Shown piece after piece: positions 8,037 to 16,901 of a DNA stretch of 23,786 nucleotides. Within the stretch, counting starts at the first letter, position 1; each line of letters starts with the position of its first letter. Under the pieces are notes generated by a model. The model made no database searches. It saw only the letters and a program-made list of their open reading frames with translations, and was not told the origin of the DNA. This stretch comes from JABMRF01 sp964434235 (GTDB lineage Bacteria; Patescibacteriota; Patescibacteriia; UBA11705; JABHMO01): NCBI GenBank assembly GCA_964434235.1, contig CAYSUN010000012.1, forward strand, positions 1-23,786. The letters are read 5' to 3'. Position numbers and translations under genes: made by a program.

Positions 8037-9050
8037 ATGAAAAAAAATTCTAAAATAAAAATGCCAATTGATGCAGTAATTGCTGTTACTTATCGTTGTA
8101 ATTCTCGTTGTGTTATGTGTAATATTTGGCAAATTAAGGACTTTCCTGAGGTCGGTCCTGACTTATATTTAAAACTGCCAGCCTCTCTTCAAGATGTAAA
8201 TATTAGTGGAGGTGAACCATTTTTAAGGCGAGATTTAGTTGAAATTATTCATAATGTCAAAAAAGCTTGTCCACGGGCCAACATTAACATTTCCACGAAT
8301 GGATTTTTGGTTGATACAATTAAACGAGTATTGCCTAAAATTAAAAGAGTTTATCCACAAATTGCTATATCTATTTCAGTTGATGGAATTGGTCAAATGC
8401 ATGAAGATGTTCGACGCGTGCCAGAGGCTTGGAATAAAGTGGTTGAAACGATTCAATTTTGTAGTGAATTGTTGGGTAAAAAAAAGGTAAAAGTAGCTTT
8501 TACGCTTAATGATCTGAATTATAAACAACTGAACGAAGCTTACATTTGGAGTAAAAAATTGGGGATTGAGTTTACTATGGCCGTGGCTCATTCTTCGGAA
8601 ATGTTTTTTTCTAAGGAAAATGTAATTGATGTTGATCCAGGTTTTTTGGAAGAAGAATTTAAAAAAGTGATTAAAAAATTATTAAAATCAATTAACCCAA
8701 AAGATTGGGCAAGAGCGTATTTTGTTGATGGACTTTTGAAAATTGCTAAAGGTAAAAAAAGACCATTGGAATCTTACGCTGGTGAAGATTTCTTTTATTT
8801 AGATCCTAAAGCTGATATTTATCCTTCAGTTGTTGATAATTTAATTATGGGCAACCTTGAAAAAGCAAATTTTAAAGATGTTTGGTTTAGCGCTGAAGCA
8901 AACAAGGCCAGAGCGGATGTTCAAGGTTTTGAAAATAATTATTGGATGGTTTGTACTGCTCGAAGTGCAATCAAAAGAAATCCTTTGAAAGTTGCTAATT
9001 GGATTTTTCAAAATAAGTTACCACTTGATTGGTGGAGAAAAAATAATTAA
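8037..9050 (+). CDS. Radical SAM protein with SPASM-like C-terminus
   Basis: 337 residues. C21-x3-C25-x2-C28 is the radical SAM [4Fe-4S] cluster motif, and SGGEP at 57-61 is the SAM-binding glycine motif. The N-terminal two thirds fit a radical SAM barrel (PF04055). The C-terminal part (YLDPKADIYPS...MGNLEKANFKDVW) resembles the SPASM/twitch layout of proteins that bind extra clusters, but only one cysteine remains there (MVCTA), so an auxiliary cluster is doubtful. The substrate is unknown. As first gene of a glycan operon it might modify a sugar, lipid carrier or surface protein. No SD is visible before the ATG; the upstream promoter leaves a short leader. The next gene starts 2 nt after the stop. 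Confidence 0.88.
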   Translation: MKKNSKIKMPIDAVIAVTYRCNSRCVMCNIWQIKDFPEVGPDLYLKLPASLQDVNISGGEPFLRRDLVEIIHNVKKACPRANINISTNGFLVDTIKRVLPKIKRVYPQIAISISVDGIGQMHEDVRRVPEAWNKVVETIQFCSELLGKKKVKVAFTLNDLNYKQLNEAYIWSKKLGIEFTMAVAHSSEMFFSKENVIDVDPGFLEEEFKKVIKKLLKSINPKDWARAYFVDGLLKIAKGKKRPLESYAGEDFFYLDPKADIYPSVVDNLIMGNLEKANFKDVWFSAEANKARADVQGFENNYWMVCTARSAIKRNPLKVANWIFQNKLPLDWWRKNN

Positions 9051-9052
9051 AT

Positions 9053-10450
9053 ATGTCGCAGTCGATAAAAAGTTTTTTTTCTAATAAAACGCTTGAGCAT
9101 ACGTTTAAGCTTTATGTTCTAGTCGTAATTATTTTAGCACTTTTTAGTTTAGTTGCTATCAATTTTGTTGCCCCAGAAATAGTTTTAGGTTTAAATATTT
9201 TTATCTTTAGTTTAATTTTTTTGATTGAATTTCCTCAAGTTGGAATTTATTTAATGGTTTTATTATTCCCATTTTTGAATTGGCAATTTGTGTGGCAGAG
9301 TTGGAATATTCCTTATGTTGATTTGATTGCTATTATGACTTTAATTGCTTTGGTCTTTGGCAAATTGTTAGATTATTTTCATGAAGAAAGTAAAACAAAG
9401 ACTGAGCCATGGTATAAAAGTTGGCCAGGTTTAATTTTTGCTTTAGCGTTTTTTATGGCTAGTAGTTTGGCTATGCTTCATAATATTCATCTAGATCAAG
9501 CTATGAAGTATTTGTTAAGGCCAATTATATTTTTTTATTTGATGTTTGTGGTTTTACCTTTTAACTTGATTGAAAATAAAAAACAGTTGCAAATGGTTTT
9601 GAAAATGTTTTTAGCTTCTGGTTTGTTTGTGGCTTTTTCTGGCTTTTTGTCAGTTCTGTTGAGCCGAGGACCAAGTTGGTTTGTTTACAGGGCAGTGCCT
9701 TTCGATTTTTGGGGTTTTATGCCGATGGGTGGCAATCACAATGCTATTGCTGAAACCTTGATTGTAGTTATTCCTTTAACGATTATTTTGTATATATTAT
9801 CAAATAAAGTCAGACAGCGCGGTCTGTATATTTTGGCAATTCTGTTTATGACTTTTGTTTTGCTTCTAACTTTTTCTCGTTCTGGTTGGTTGGCGCTTTT
9901 AATTGAATTACTTATTTTGTACGGTATTAGATATAAATATAAAATAAATAATTTAGTTATTATAAGTTTGGTGGTCTTAGTTATTTTGGTGCCGATGGTT
10001 TTATATTTTACAGTTTGGAATCAAGTGGATTGGATCCAAAGTTCAAATTCTAATCGACTTTTGCTCAGTGGCATTGCTTTTGATTATTTTCGGCAAAATC
10101 CAATCATCGGTAATGGTTTGAATACTTTTCAGTCTATTGTTGGTCAAACTTTTATTTATAAGGTTGAATTTGGTGATCCTTTGGAATCGCACGGTTTTGT
10201 GCAAAAGATTGCTACAGAATCTGGTCTTTTGGGTTTAATTAGTTTTTTTGCTTTGCTCGGTTATTTTGCTTTTGAATATTTGAGAGGTTTTAAGCAGGCT
10301 CAGTATTTAACGAACAAAAGAATCATTACATGTTTTATTATGATGTTTGCTGGAATAGTTTTCTTTGAAATCTTTTCCACGTCCTATTTTGTGTCAGTCA
10401 TGTGGTTGCCAATTGGTGTGGGGTTAGCAGGAGTAAAATTATCTAAATAA
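9053..10450 (+). CDS. O-antigen ligase / Wzy-like polysaccharide membrane protein
   Basis: 465 residues with about ten or more hydrophobic membrane segments. Features typical of the O-antigen ligase family (WaaL/Wzy, PF04932) are visible. SRSGWLAL lies at 275-282, a long periplasmic-type loop with NPIIGNGLNTF at 349-359 follows, and then H380 in the ESHGFVQKIATESGLLGL segment, the usual [HN]-x-[FY]-[LV]-Q...GLxGL signature. Family members transfer or polymerise undecaprenyl-linked glycans outside the membrane. It starts 2 nt after the radical SAM gene and ends 1 nt before the methyltransferase gene, so translation is probably coupled. Ligase and polymerase cannot be told apart from sequence alone, and no flippase (Wzx) is present in the window. 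Confidence 0.88.
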   Translation: MSQSIKSFFSNKTLEHTFKLYVLVVIILALFSLVAINFVAPEIVLGLNIFIFSLIFLIEFPQVGIYLMVLLFPFLNWQFVWQSWNIPYVDLIAIMTLIALVFGKLLDYFHEESKTKTEPWYKSWPGLIFALAFFMASSLAMLHNIHLDQAMKYLLRPIIFFYLMFVVLPFNLIENKKQLQMVLKMFLASGLFVAFSGFLSVLLSRGPSWFVYRAVPFDFWGFMPMGGNHNAIAETLIVVIPLTIILYILSNKVRQRGLYILAILFMTFVLLLTFSRSGWLALLIELLILYGIRYKYKINNLVIISLVVLVILVPMVLYFTVWNQVDWIQSSNSNRLLLSGIAFDYFRQNPIIGNGLNTFQSIVGQTFIYKVEFGDPLESHGFVQKIATESGLLGLISFFALLGYFAFEYLRGFKQAQYLTNKRIITCFIMMFAGIVFFEIFSTSYFVSVMWLPIGVGLAGVKLSK

Positions 10451-10451
10451 T

Positions 10452-11156
10452 ATGAGTCAAGAAATATACAAAAAATTTTTATCAGGTGGATTTGAAAAAC
10501 TGAACAGTCAATCTTCAGGGCATATTATTAATTTATATCGATACAATTACAGTCAGTATTTATCACAAGATAAAAAAGCTAAAATCTTAGACGTTGGTTG
10601 TGGTATGGGGCATTTTTTACAATTTTTAGCTCAGGCTGGTTATGATGATTATTTAGGCGTAGATATTTCTGATCAAAGTATTCGGTATTGTCAAGAAAAA
10701 GGTATTGCTAAAGTTCGTTTAATCAATAGTTTGTCAGAATATTTAAATATGTGTCCAATGTTTGATTTGATTGTTTTGAATGATGTTATCGAGCATTTCC
10801 CGAAAGAGGAAATTTTGGACATCTTGAAAAAGATTTATCAAAAATTAAATGTAAACGGGAAGATTATTATTAAAACTGGTAACATGTCATCTTTGGCTGG
10901 GCTTAGAATTCGTTACAATGATTTTACCCATGAAGCTGGCTTTACTGAATATAGTTTAAATCAAGTTTTGCATTATTGTGATTTTCAGGAAATAAATATT
11001 TTTCCATATTTGTATCCGAAAAATAAAATAACCAGAGTTGTTCGATTTATTTTTCAAAAAATAATTCATTTTTTTTGGCGAGCTATGTATTTCTTTGAAT
11101 ATACTGAGCCACCGAAAATTGTTGATGAGCTAATTTGTGCGGTAGCTCGGAAGTAA
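10452..11156 (+). CDS. Class I SAM-dependent methyltransferase
   Basis: 234 residues. Motif I is ILDVGCGMG at 45-53 and the acidic residue binding the ribose is D71 in YLGVDIS. FDLIVLNDVIEH at 104-115 fits motif IV. These place it with the Methyltransf_11/23 group, often found in polysaccharide clusters, where they methylate sugars or carrier-linked intermediates. The substrate is not visible. The C-terminal third has basic and aromatic residues (KIIHFFWRAMYFFEY) that may sit at the membrane. The ATG overlaps nothing and is 1 nt after the previous stop. Confidence 0.88.
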   Translation: MSQEIYKKFLSGGFEKLNSQSSGHIINLYRYNYSQYLSQDKKAKILDVGCGMGHFLQFLAQAGYDDYLGVDISDQSIRYCQEKGIAKVRLINSLSEYLNMCPMFDLIVLNDVIEHFPKEEILDILKKIYQKLNVNGKIIIKTGNMSSLAGLRIRYNDFTHEAGFTEYSLNQVLHYCDFQEINIFPYLYPKNKITRVVRFIFQKIIHFFWRAMYFFEYTEPPKIVDELICAVARK

Positions 11157-11175
11157 TAATTTTTAAGAAAAAAAT

Positions 11176-12252
11176 ATGATCAAAATCAGTTACATTATTG
11201 GACGATTGTCTTATGGCGGAGCAGAAAAACTTTTGTTAGATATTTGTCGTAAAATTGATAAAAGTAAGTTTGAAGTTGAAGTTTTAGTTTTGCAAGAGAA
11301 TAACCCCTTAGCTGAAGAATTTGAAAAACAAGGAATCAATCTTAAGTTTTTTCATAAAAAGAAAAAGCTAGATTTTCGAGTAATTAAAAATATGGCTGAA
11401 TATTTACAAAGAAGCAAGCCAGATATTGTGCATACACATTTATTTGCTGGTGATTATTGGGGTGGTAAGGCGGCGATCAAAGCGAACATTACTAATATTA
11501 TTAGCACCAAGCATGATATTTTGTTGGAAAGTTTTTGGCGAAGTCGTTTTGGTCGAATGATGAGAAGAAAATTTACATGGGTAGTAGCAATTTCCAAAGC
11601 AACTAGAGATTATTTGATTGGTCAGGAAAAAATTGATGTGGACAAAGTTACAGTTATTTATAATGGAATAGATGTTAATAAGTTTTATGTTGAAAAACCA
11701 GCACTTTTTGCTGAAGAAAAATTAGTCATTGGTTCGATCGGTCGATTGAGTAAAGAAAAAGGCCATAAGCATTTAATCCGAGCCTGTCGATTTTTAAAAA
11801 ATAAAAATTGGGAACTTGTTTTTGTGGGTGAAGGTCCCCTGCGAAAAGATTTAGAAGTTCTGACTGGAACTCTTGGTTTGGAAAGCCAAGTTAAATTTGT
11901 TGGAGAAAAAAATGATGTTAGACCTTATCTAAATACTTTTGATGTTTTTGTTTTGCCATCTATTAGTGAAGGTTTAAGTTTGGTCGTGCTTGAAGCAGCT
12001 GCTTCTGGGCGAATGATTGTAGCTACCAATGTTGGCGGTGTGCCGGAAATTATTCAAGATCAAGAAACTGGTTTATTATTTAAACCTAAAAATATTGAAC
12101 AATTGGTAAAGAAATTAAACTGGATTAGTGAACATCATGATTTGGCTATAAAAATGGCTAAGAATTTACAGCAAAGCGTAGTAGATAAATACGATATTAA
12201 TCAAACTGTAAAACAATACGAAAAATTATATGAAAGTACTTTTAATAAATAA
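11176..12252 (+). CDS. GT4-family glycosyltransferase
   Basis: 358 residues with the two-Rossmann (GT-B) layout. The N-terminal glycine loop is GRLSYGGAEK at 9-18. The donor-binding half begins at GSIGRLSKEKG (186-196), and GEGPLRKDLE follows near 218-227. The EX7E motif is E265 and E273 in SEGLSLVVLEA, followed by GGVPEII. These match retaining GT4 enzymes (Glyco_transf_4 plus Glycos_transf_1) that add sugars from nucleotide donors to a lipid-linked glycan on the cytoplasmic face. The donor and acceptor cannot be deduced. The 3' end overlaps the next gene by 23 nt in another frame. Confidence 0.9.
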   Translation: MIKISYIIGRLSYGGAEKLLLDICRKIDKSKFEVEVLVLQENNPLAEEFEKQGINLKFFHKKKKLDFRVIKNMAEYLQRSKPDIVHTHLFAGDYWGGKAAIKANITNIISTKHDILLESFWRSRFGRMMRRKFTWVVAISKATRDYLIGQEKIDVDKVTVIYNGIDVNKFYVEKPALFAEEKLVIGSIGRLSKEKGHKHLIRACRFLKNKNWELVFVGEGPLRKDLEVLTGTLGLESQVKFVGEKNDVRPYLNTFDVFVLPSISEGLSLVVLEAAASGRMIVATNVGGVPEIIQDQETGLLFKPKNIEQLVKKLNWISEHHDLAIKMAKNLQQSVVDKYDINQTVKQYEKLYESTFNK

Positions 12253-13459
12253 ATTTTATTATATTAAGGGTGGTAGTGAGAGAGTGTTTTTTAATACTAA
12301 AGAATTATTGGAAAAAAATGGCCATCAGGTTATTTGTTTCTCCATGAAAGATTCGAGAAATTTACCTAGCTCCTATGAAAAATATTTTGTTCCGTACGTT
12401 GATTTTCAAAATAAAAAAAAGTGGTTACGAAAAGTTTTGCGTTTTATTTACTTCAAAAAATCAGCTAAGAGTTTAGCGCAATTAATTGCTCAAGAAAAAC
12501 CAGACATTGCGCATTTGCATAATATTTCTCATCAAATAACTCCAGCAATTCTTAAACCCTTAAAAAAGTTGAATATTCCAGTTGTGCAAACTTTGCATGA
12601 TTACCAAATAATTTGTCCGAACTATCGTTTGTTTAATAAAGATAAAGTTTGTGAAAAGTGTTTTCAGCACAAATATTATAAGTGCACAATCAATAAGTGT
12701 GTCCAAGAACAATGTTTACCCAGCTTGTTGTCCAGCTTGGAACTTTATCATCAATGGGTTGGTAAATATTATAAAGAAAAAGTGGATTTGTTTATTTCTC
12801 CAAGTAAATTTTTGAAAGATAAAGTACTTGATTGGGGATTGGAAAGACCGATTGAGGTTTTGCCAAATTTTTTGAAAGTCGCTAATTTTGAACCTGATTA
12901 TAATAATGATAATTATATTCTTTTTGTAGGTAGATTGAGTCAAGAAAAAGGTTTGCTCAGCTTATTGTCTGCGATGAAGGAATTGCCAAATATAAATTTA
13001 AAGGTTGTTGGTGATGGACCAGAAAAAATAAAAGTCCAAAGATATATTTCCATAAACAAGTTGAATAATGTGGATTATTTGGGCGCCCAATATGGCGAAG
13101 ACCTTGTATCATTAATTAAAAAATCTAAATTTGTTGTTGTGCCATCGACTTGGTATGAAAATTATCCAATTTTAGTTATTGAGGCGATGGCTTTGGGTAA
13201 GCCAGTTTTAGCTTCTCGTTTGGGTGGATTAGTGGAAATGGTTAAAGAAAATGAAACTGGTTGGTTTTTTGAAGCTGGCAATAGTCAAGATTTACAAATG
13301 AAAATTAAACAAAATTATAACTCTGAAAATCTTAAGTTGCTGGGCAAAAATGCTCGAGCTCAAGTTGAGAAAATGAATTGTGCAAACAAACATTATGTAG
13401 AACTGATTAAGATTTATAATCGTTTAGTGAACAAAAGTAATTCCTTAAATTTAGGATAA
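12230..13459 (+). CDS. GT4-family glycosyltransferase with cysteine-rich insert
   Basis: 409 residues. The N-terminus MKVLLINKFYYIKGGSE is the usual GT4 start, which supports the ATG at 12230 despite a 23-nt overlap with the preceding gene. The donor site includes GRLSQEKGL at 234-242 and GDGPEK near 261-266, and the EX7E pair is E310 and E318. A distinctive insert carries C129, C141, C144, C152, C157 and C162, a spacing that suggests a metal (probably zinc) knuckle. I recall this insert from a GT4 subfamily common in bacterial exopolysaccharide clusters. The linkage made is unknown. The next gene begins directly after its TAA. Confidence 0.9.
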   Translation: MKVLLINKFYYIKGGSERVFFNTKELLEKNGHQVICFSMKDSRNLPSSYEKYFVPYVDFQNKKKWLRKVLRFIYFKKSAKSLAQLIAQEKPDIAHLHNISHQITPAILKPLKKLNIPVVQTLHDYQIICPNYRLFNKDKVCEKCFQHKYYKCTINKCVQEQCLPSLLSSLELYHQWVGKYYKEKVDLFISPSKFLKDKVLDWGLERPIEVLPNFLKVANFEPDYNNDNYILFVGRLSQEKGLLSLLSAMKELPNINLKVVGDGPEKIKVQRYISINKLNNVDYLGAQYGEDLVSLIKKSKFVVVPSTWYENYPILVIEAMALGKPVLASRLGGLVEMVKENETGWFFEAGNSQDLQMKIKQNYNSENLKLLGKNARAQVEKMNCANKHYVELIKIYNRLVNKSNSLNLG

Positions 13460-15496
13460 ATGAGACAAAGAGTATCTTTTTTATTTATACTTTTTATTTT
13501 AATATTAACCCCTTTTGTAATTCAAGGGGCTGATTTGAATCATGACAAATATCCTAAATTGGCTAATTTGTTTTTTCGTTGGGATATAACGGCTTCAGAA
13601 GCCAAAGAATTGTCCAAGTGGGATATTTTAATAATTGACATGGATGTGCAGACCTATTCGCCAGAAAGTTTGAAATTGCTGAAAAAATATAATCCGAATA
13701 TTAAACTTTTGGCTTATATTGCATCTCAAGAAATCCGAGGAGATTCTGGTTCACTAAATGGTACATTACGACAAAAACTTTATAATCAAATAAATTCGAA
13801 GTGGTGGTTAAAAGATTCTTCTGGAAATAAAGTTGCTTGGTGGGCACCAAATCCAATGATTAATATTACAGCCGAAGCACCATTGATTGGTGGTAAAAGA
13901 GCTTATGATGTGATTCCTCAATTTGTTAAAAATGAACTAATGGGTTCTGGTTATTGGGATGGTGTTTTTTATGACAATGTTTGGGATGATATTTCTTTTA
14001 TGTCTGATTTTAATATTGATTTAGATCAAAATGGCAGTCCAGATTCTATGGCTGATATTAATTTTAAATGGAAACAAGGCATGGAAACTTTGCTCAGCAA
14101 CACTCGACAATTACTTGGGCCGGATGCCTTGATTGCTGGAAATGGTGGAGAGGTTTTTTATAAATATATGAATGGTGCTTTGTATGAGCATTTTCCATAT
14201 AAGGGATGGGCTGAAACTTTGAATAAGTATAAGTTTATGAATAGCAATGGTTATCAACCAGCCTTAAGTATTTTAAATTCAAATGTTAATAATACAGCTA
14301 AGCAAGATGATTATCAAAAAATGCGTTTTGGTTTAACGAGTGCTTTACTGCATGATGGTTATTATAGCTTTGATAATGGTGATCAATCGCATCGAGAAAC
14401 TTGGTGGTACGATGAGTATGAGGTTTATTTGGGTAATCCAGCTGGAAATGCTTTTAATGTTAGTTCTGGTTCAACCAGTTTTAGTCAGGGTGTTTGGCGC
14501 AGAGATTTTAAAAATGGATTAGTGCTTGTTAATTCAACTAATCAGGAAAAATATGTTGAACTTGGTGGAGAATATGAAAAATTACATGGCGTGCAAGATA
14601 CTTGGGTAAATGATGGTTTGTTTGTGGATGGTGTAACTATTCCTGCTCAAGATGGTTTAATTTTGCTTCGTCCAATTGGAGAAATTTCTAAAGCAACCTA
14701 TATCAATGGTTCATTTGCTCGAGTATTTAATGAATTTGGGCACGTTGCTCGCAGTGGATTCTTTGCATACAATGAAAATTTTAAAGGGAGTAGTCAGATT
14801 GTTGAGCGTGATTTAGATGGCGATGGCTTGGTTGAAATTTTAGTTGCTGGCGTCAGCAAGGTTGATATTTATAATCATGATAAAACTTTAAGAAAATCTT
14901 TTTATCCTTACACAGAAAATTATAACAAAGGGATAAATATAACGGTTGGTGATCTTGATAATAATGGTACTTTGGAAATTGTGACTGGCACGGAGAAAGG
15001 TGGCGGTCCACATATTCGAATTTTTAATAGTGAAGGGGAACTTATTAATCCAGGTTTTTTTGCTTATGGTCCAGAGTTTCGAGGCGGAGTAAATGTGGCA
15101 ATTGCTGATTTAGAAGGGGATGGTTGGTATGAAATAATTGCAGGAGCTGGTTTTGGCGGTGGACCGCATGTTCGGATTTTTGCGCCAGACGGCCGATGCA
15201 TCAATCCAGGTTTTTTTGCTTATGATCCAAATTTTCGAGGCGGGGTAAATGTGTCCGCTGGTGATGTTAATGGTGACGGAATTGATGAAATAATAACTGG
15301 ACCAGGCAAAGGAGGTAGTCCTGAAGTTAAGATTTTTGATAAAAATGGAAAGCAAAGTTTAGCCAGTTTTTATGCTTTTGATCAAGAAGATCGCGGTGGG
15401 GTAAAAGTTATCGTTAATGATATGGATGGTGATGGCAAGGCTGAAATTATTGCTACAACAACAAATGTGTTTACTCTTTTTGGTTTTAATAATTAA
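13460..15496 (+). CDS. Exported GHL15-like glycoside hydrolase with FG-GAP-like repeat tail
   Basis: 678 residues. A signal peptide covers about 1-23 (hydrophobic 6-21, small residues before D25). Residues about 31-405 resemble the putative glycosyl hydrolase family GHL15 (PF14885): YPKLANLFFRWDIT, then WDILIIDMDVQ at 54-64, GYWDGVFYDNVWDD at 164-177 and ALYEHFP at 240-246. D172 and E243 are my candidates for active-site acids, by position only. Residues 420-678 hold five D-x-[DEN]-[GN]-[DN]-G-x-x-E-I calcium-loop repeats at 451, 498, 550, 602 and 654, with recurrent FFAY-x-P-x-FRGGV, which suggests a VCBS/FG-GAP beta-propeller. It probably trims or binds the glycan made by the same operon, at the cell surface. 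It begins at TAA-ATG contact with the GT4 gene. Confidence 0.82.
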   Translation: MRQRVSFLFILFILILTPFVIQGADLNHDKYPKLANLFFRWDITASEAKELSKWDILIIDMDVQTYSPESLKLLKKYNPNIKLLAYIASQEIRGDSGSLNGTLRQKLYNQINSKWWLKDSSGNKVAWWAPNPMINITAEAPLIGGKRAYDVIPQFVKNELMGSGYWDGVFYDNVWDDISFMSDFNIDLDQNGSPDSMADINFKWKQGMETLLSNTRQLLGPDALIAGNGGEVFYKYMNGALYEHFPYKGWAETLNKYKFMNSNGYQPALSILNSNVNNTAKQDDYQKMRFGLTSALLHDGYYSFDNGDQSHRETWWYDEYEVYLGNPAGNAFNVSSGSTSFSQGVWRRDFKNGLVLVNSTNQEKYVELGGEYEKLHGVQDTWVNDGLFVDGVTIPAQDGLILLRPIGEISKATYINGSFARVFNEFGHVARSGFFAYNENFKGSSQIVERDLDGDGLVEILVAGVSKVDIYNHDKTLRKSFYPYTENYNKGINITVGDLDNNGTLEIVTGTEKGGGPHIRIFNSEGELINPGFFAYGPEFRGGVNVAIADLEGDGWYEIIAGAGFGGGPHVRIFAPDGRCINPGFFAYDPNFRGGVNVSAGDVNGDGIDEIITGPGKGGSPEVKIFDKNGKQSLASFYAFDQEDRGGVKVIVNDMDGDGKAEIIATTTNVFTLFGFNN

Positions 15497-15509
15497 TCTA
15501 TAAATAAGT

Positions 15510-15794
15510 ATGGGAAAATTTGCTCGGTATAAAATGTATACAAAAACTTTATTAAAGTATTATTTCACCCAAAAACCAAAGCTAGCTATTTTGGTGGTTT
15601 TGAGTTTATTGGTATTTATTTGGATCAGTTTAACAGTTCATAGAATAATGATTAATCCTGTTTATTCGGCTGAACGAACTGGGTTAGTGAAGTTGGGTGA
15701 AGATGGTTTTGGTTTATTAATATTATTTATTAAACCATTTTTTGTGTATATAGCAGGCTTGCTTATTTTGAAACAAATTAAAGAGGAAAAGTAA
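15510..15794 (+). CDS. Small two-helix membrane protein, last gene of the glycan operon
   Basis: 94 residues. Not recognised. A basic, aromatic N-terminus (residues 1-24) is followed by hydrophobic segments at about 25-45 and 66-88 and a charged tail (KQIKEEK). With positive charge at both ends, a hairpin with both termini in the cytoplasm fits. It is 13 nt downstream of the hydrolase gene on the same strand, so it is probably co-transcribed. It could be a helper of the export or polymerisation step, but nothing in the sequence shows this. Confidence 0.7.
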   Translation: MGKFARYKMYTKTLLKYYFTQKPKLAILVVLSLLVFIWISLTVHRIMINPVYSAERTGLVKLGEDGFGLLILFIKPFFVYIAGLLILKQIKEEK

Positions 15795-15978
15795 AAGTTA
15801 AAAGTAAATTGAAAAAGTTAAAAATTAAAAGTTAAAAGTAAGTAAAAAAGCAAACAGTATTAAGTATTAAGTATTAAGTATTAAGTAAAAAAAATAAAAG
15901 TTAAAAGTTAAAAGTAAATAGTAAGTAAAAAAGCAAACAGTGTTAAGTGTTAAGTATTAAGTAATAAGTAATAAGTAT
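15791..15978 (+). repeat. Long heptameric array, right flank of the glycan operon
   Basis: Almost wholly period-7 units of the AAAGTTA, ATTAAGT/GTTAAGT and ATAAGTA types. A 21-nt block is directly repeated at 15838-15858 and 15921-15941. Blocks 15800-15823 and 15939-15962 are exact copies of the left-flank blocks at 7807-7830 and 7830-7853. No gene is seen in 15795-16109. At 16035-16047 there is a short inverted repeat TACGGA-C-TCCGTA in a small GC-richer island with no T run. Confidence 0.85.
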
Positions 15979-16109
15979 TAAATTTTCCTTGTTTTCTTGT
16001 TTTTATGTTTTATTGTCCGATGAGCCATAGACTATACGGACTCCGTACTTTACGTCGGAGATTAAGTGTTTAAATGATTAAGTGGTTTATTGTTTTAATG
16101 ATATTCAAT

Positions 16110-16901
16110 ATGAATCTCGAGCAACCAACAATCGAACAAGCAAGAGCACGCGGGCTAATCGCTGGGCTGGATAGTTTTCAGCAAAGTCATTTGAATAGAC
16201 TAATTGCTGAATATGAAGAACATTTCGGACAAGAAAACCTAGCCGATTTGGAAGCCCTGGCTGATAAAGGTGATGCCAAAGCAGGGAAAAAATTTATGGC
16301 TATAGTTGATAAGCTGAAGGAGATTGTTGATTTTTTAGCTACAAAAGAAATAGGATTAGGAAAAGTAGTGAAGGGTAAACTTCAAGGAAATGATGAAGCG
16401 GTTACTTGTATTGATCCTATGTTGAAAGATTATTATGGGGAAGTTTTTACTTTGCCAGCACTATCTAGTAATGGGAAGGTCCTTGTGTCAAGGTTTAATG
16501 GTCAAGTTTTTGAATTACCAGAGGAATCTGTGGCTAGGTTATACAATGATAAAGACGAAAAAATGGGAATAAAAACAAAAATTATTACAAGCAATAATTG
16601 GTCGCATGATGTTATTGATTTACAAAAGTTTATGGGTGTTAATGTTGGTGATGAGTTACAGCTTACTGAAGAAGGTAAAAATAATCCTAATTTGTTAGAG
16701 GTTCATAACGCTAATAAATTAAAAGTAATTGCGTTTGTTTTGATAGACGAAAATCATGAAGATGATGAAGATGATTTTGATGTGTATGTTGCCCTTGAGT
16801 TTATCGTTGAAGATAAAAGTGGGGCAGAGCCTAAAATGGTGGAAAAGGTACATCTTTGCAAGGTTCTTAAGGTTCAGAAAAATTTCAAAAAAATAAATTA
16901 G
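16110..16901 (+). CDS. Unknown soluble protein, paralogue 1 of 3
   Basis: 263 residues from the ATG at 16110. An upstream in-frame ATG at 16074 would add 12 hydrophobic residues, but the two sister genes begin M-[SN]-L-E-x-P-x-IEQ-x-RARG, matching 16110, and the extra codons lie in repeat-like DNA. No signal peptide or membrane segment is seen. Residues about 8-80 look helical (RARGLIAGLDSFQQS, LIAEYEEHFGQ, KFMAIVDKLKEIVDFL). The rest looks mixed alpha/beta, including DLQKFMGVNVGD and VALEFIVED. An acidic stretch (DENHEDDEDDFD, about 213-224) is unique to this copy. No family is recognised. The linker to paralogue 2 is 21 nt. Positions 16142-16584 are identical to paralogue 3. Confidence 0.78.
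   Translation: MNLEQPTIEQARARGLIAGLDSFQQSHLNRLIAEYEEHFGQENLADLEALADKGDAKAGKKFMAIVDKLKEIVDFLATKEIGLGKVVKGKLQGNDEAVTCIDPMLKDYYGEVFTLPALSSNGKVLVSRFNGQVFELPEESVARLYNDKDEKMGIKTKIITSNNWSHDVIDLQKFMGVNVGDELQLTEEGKNNPNLLEVHNANKLKVIAFVLIDENHEDDEDDFDVYVALEFIVEDKSGAEPKMVEKVHLCKVLKVQKNFKKIN

Noticed and set aside
15791..15978. CRISPR array or coding repeat
   Set aside because: Period 7 with no spacers; no frame stays open with sensible composition.
16035..16060. Terminator at the TACGGA-C-TCCGTA inverted repeat
   Set aside because: The stem is short, the loop is too small for both arms to pair fully, and no T run follows.
16074..16109. Start of paralogue 1 at ATG 16074 with a hydrophobic N-terminus (possible signal peptide)
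   Set aside because: The sister genes start at the position equal to 16110, and the extra 12 codons lie in repeat-like DNA with no SD.
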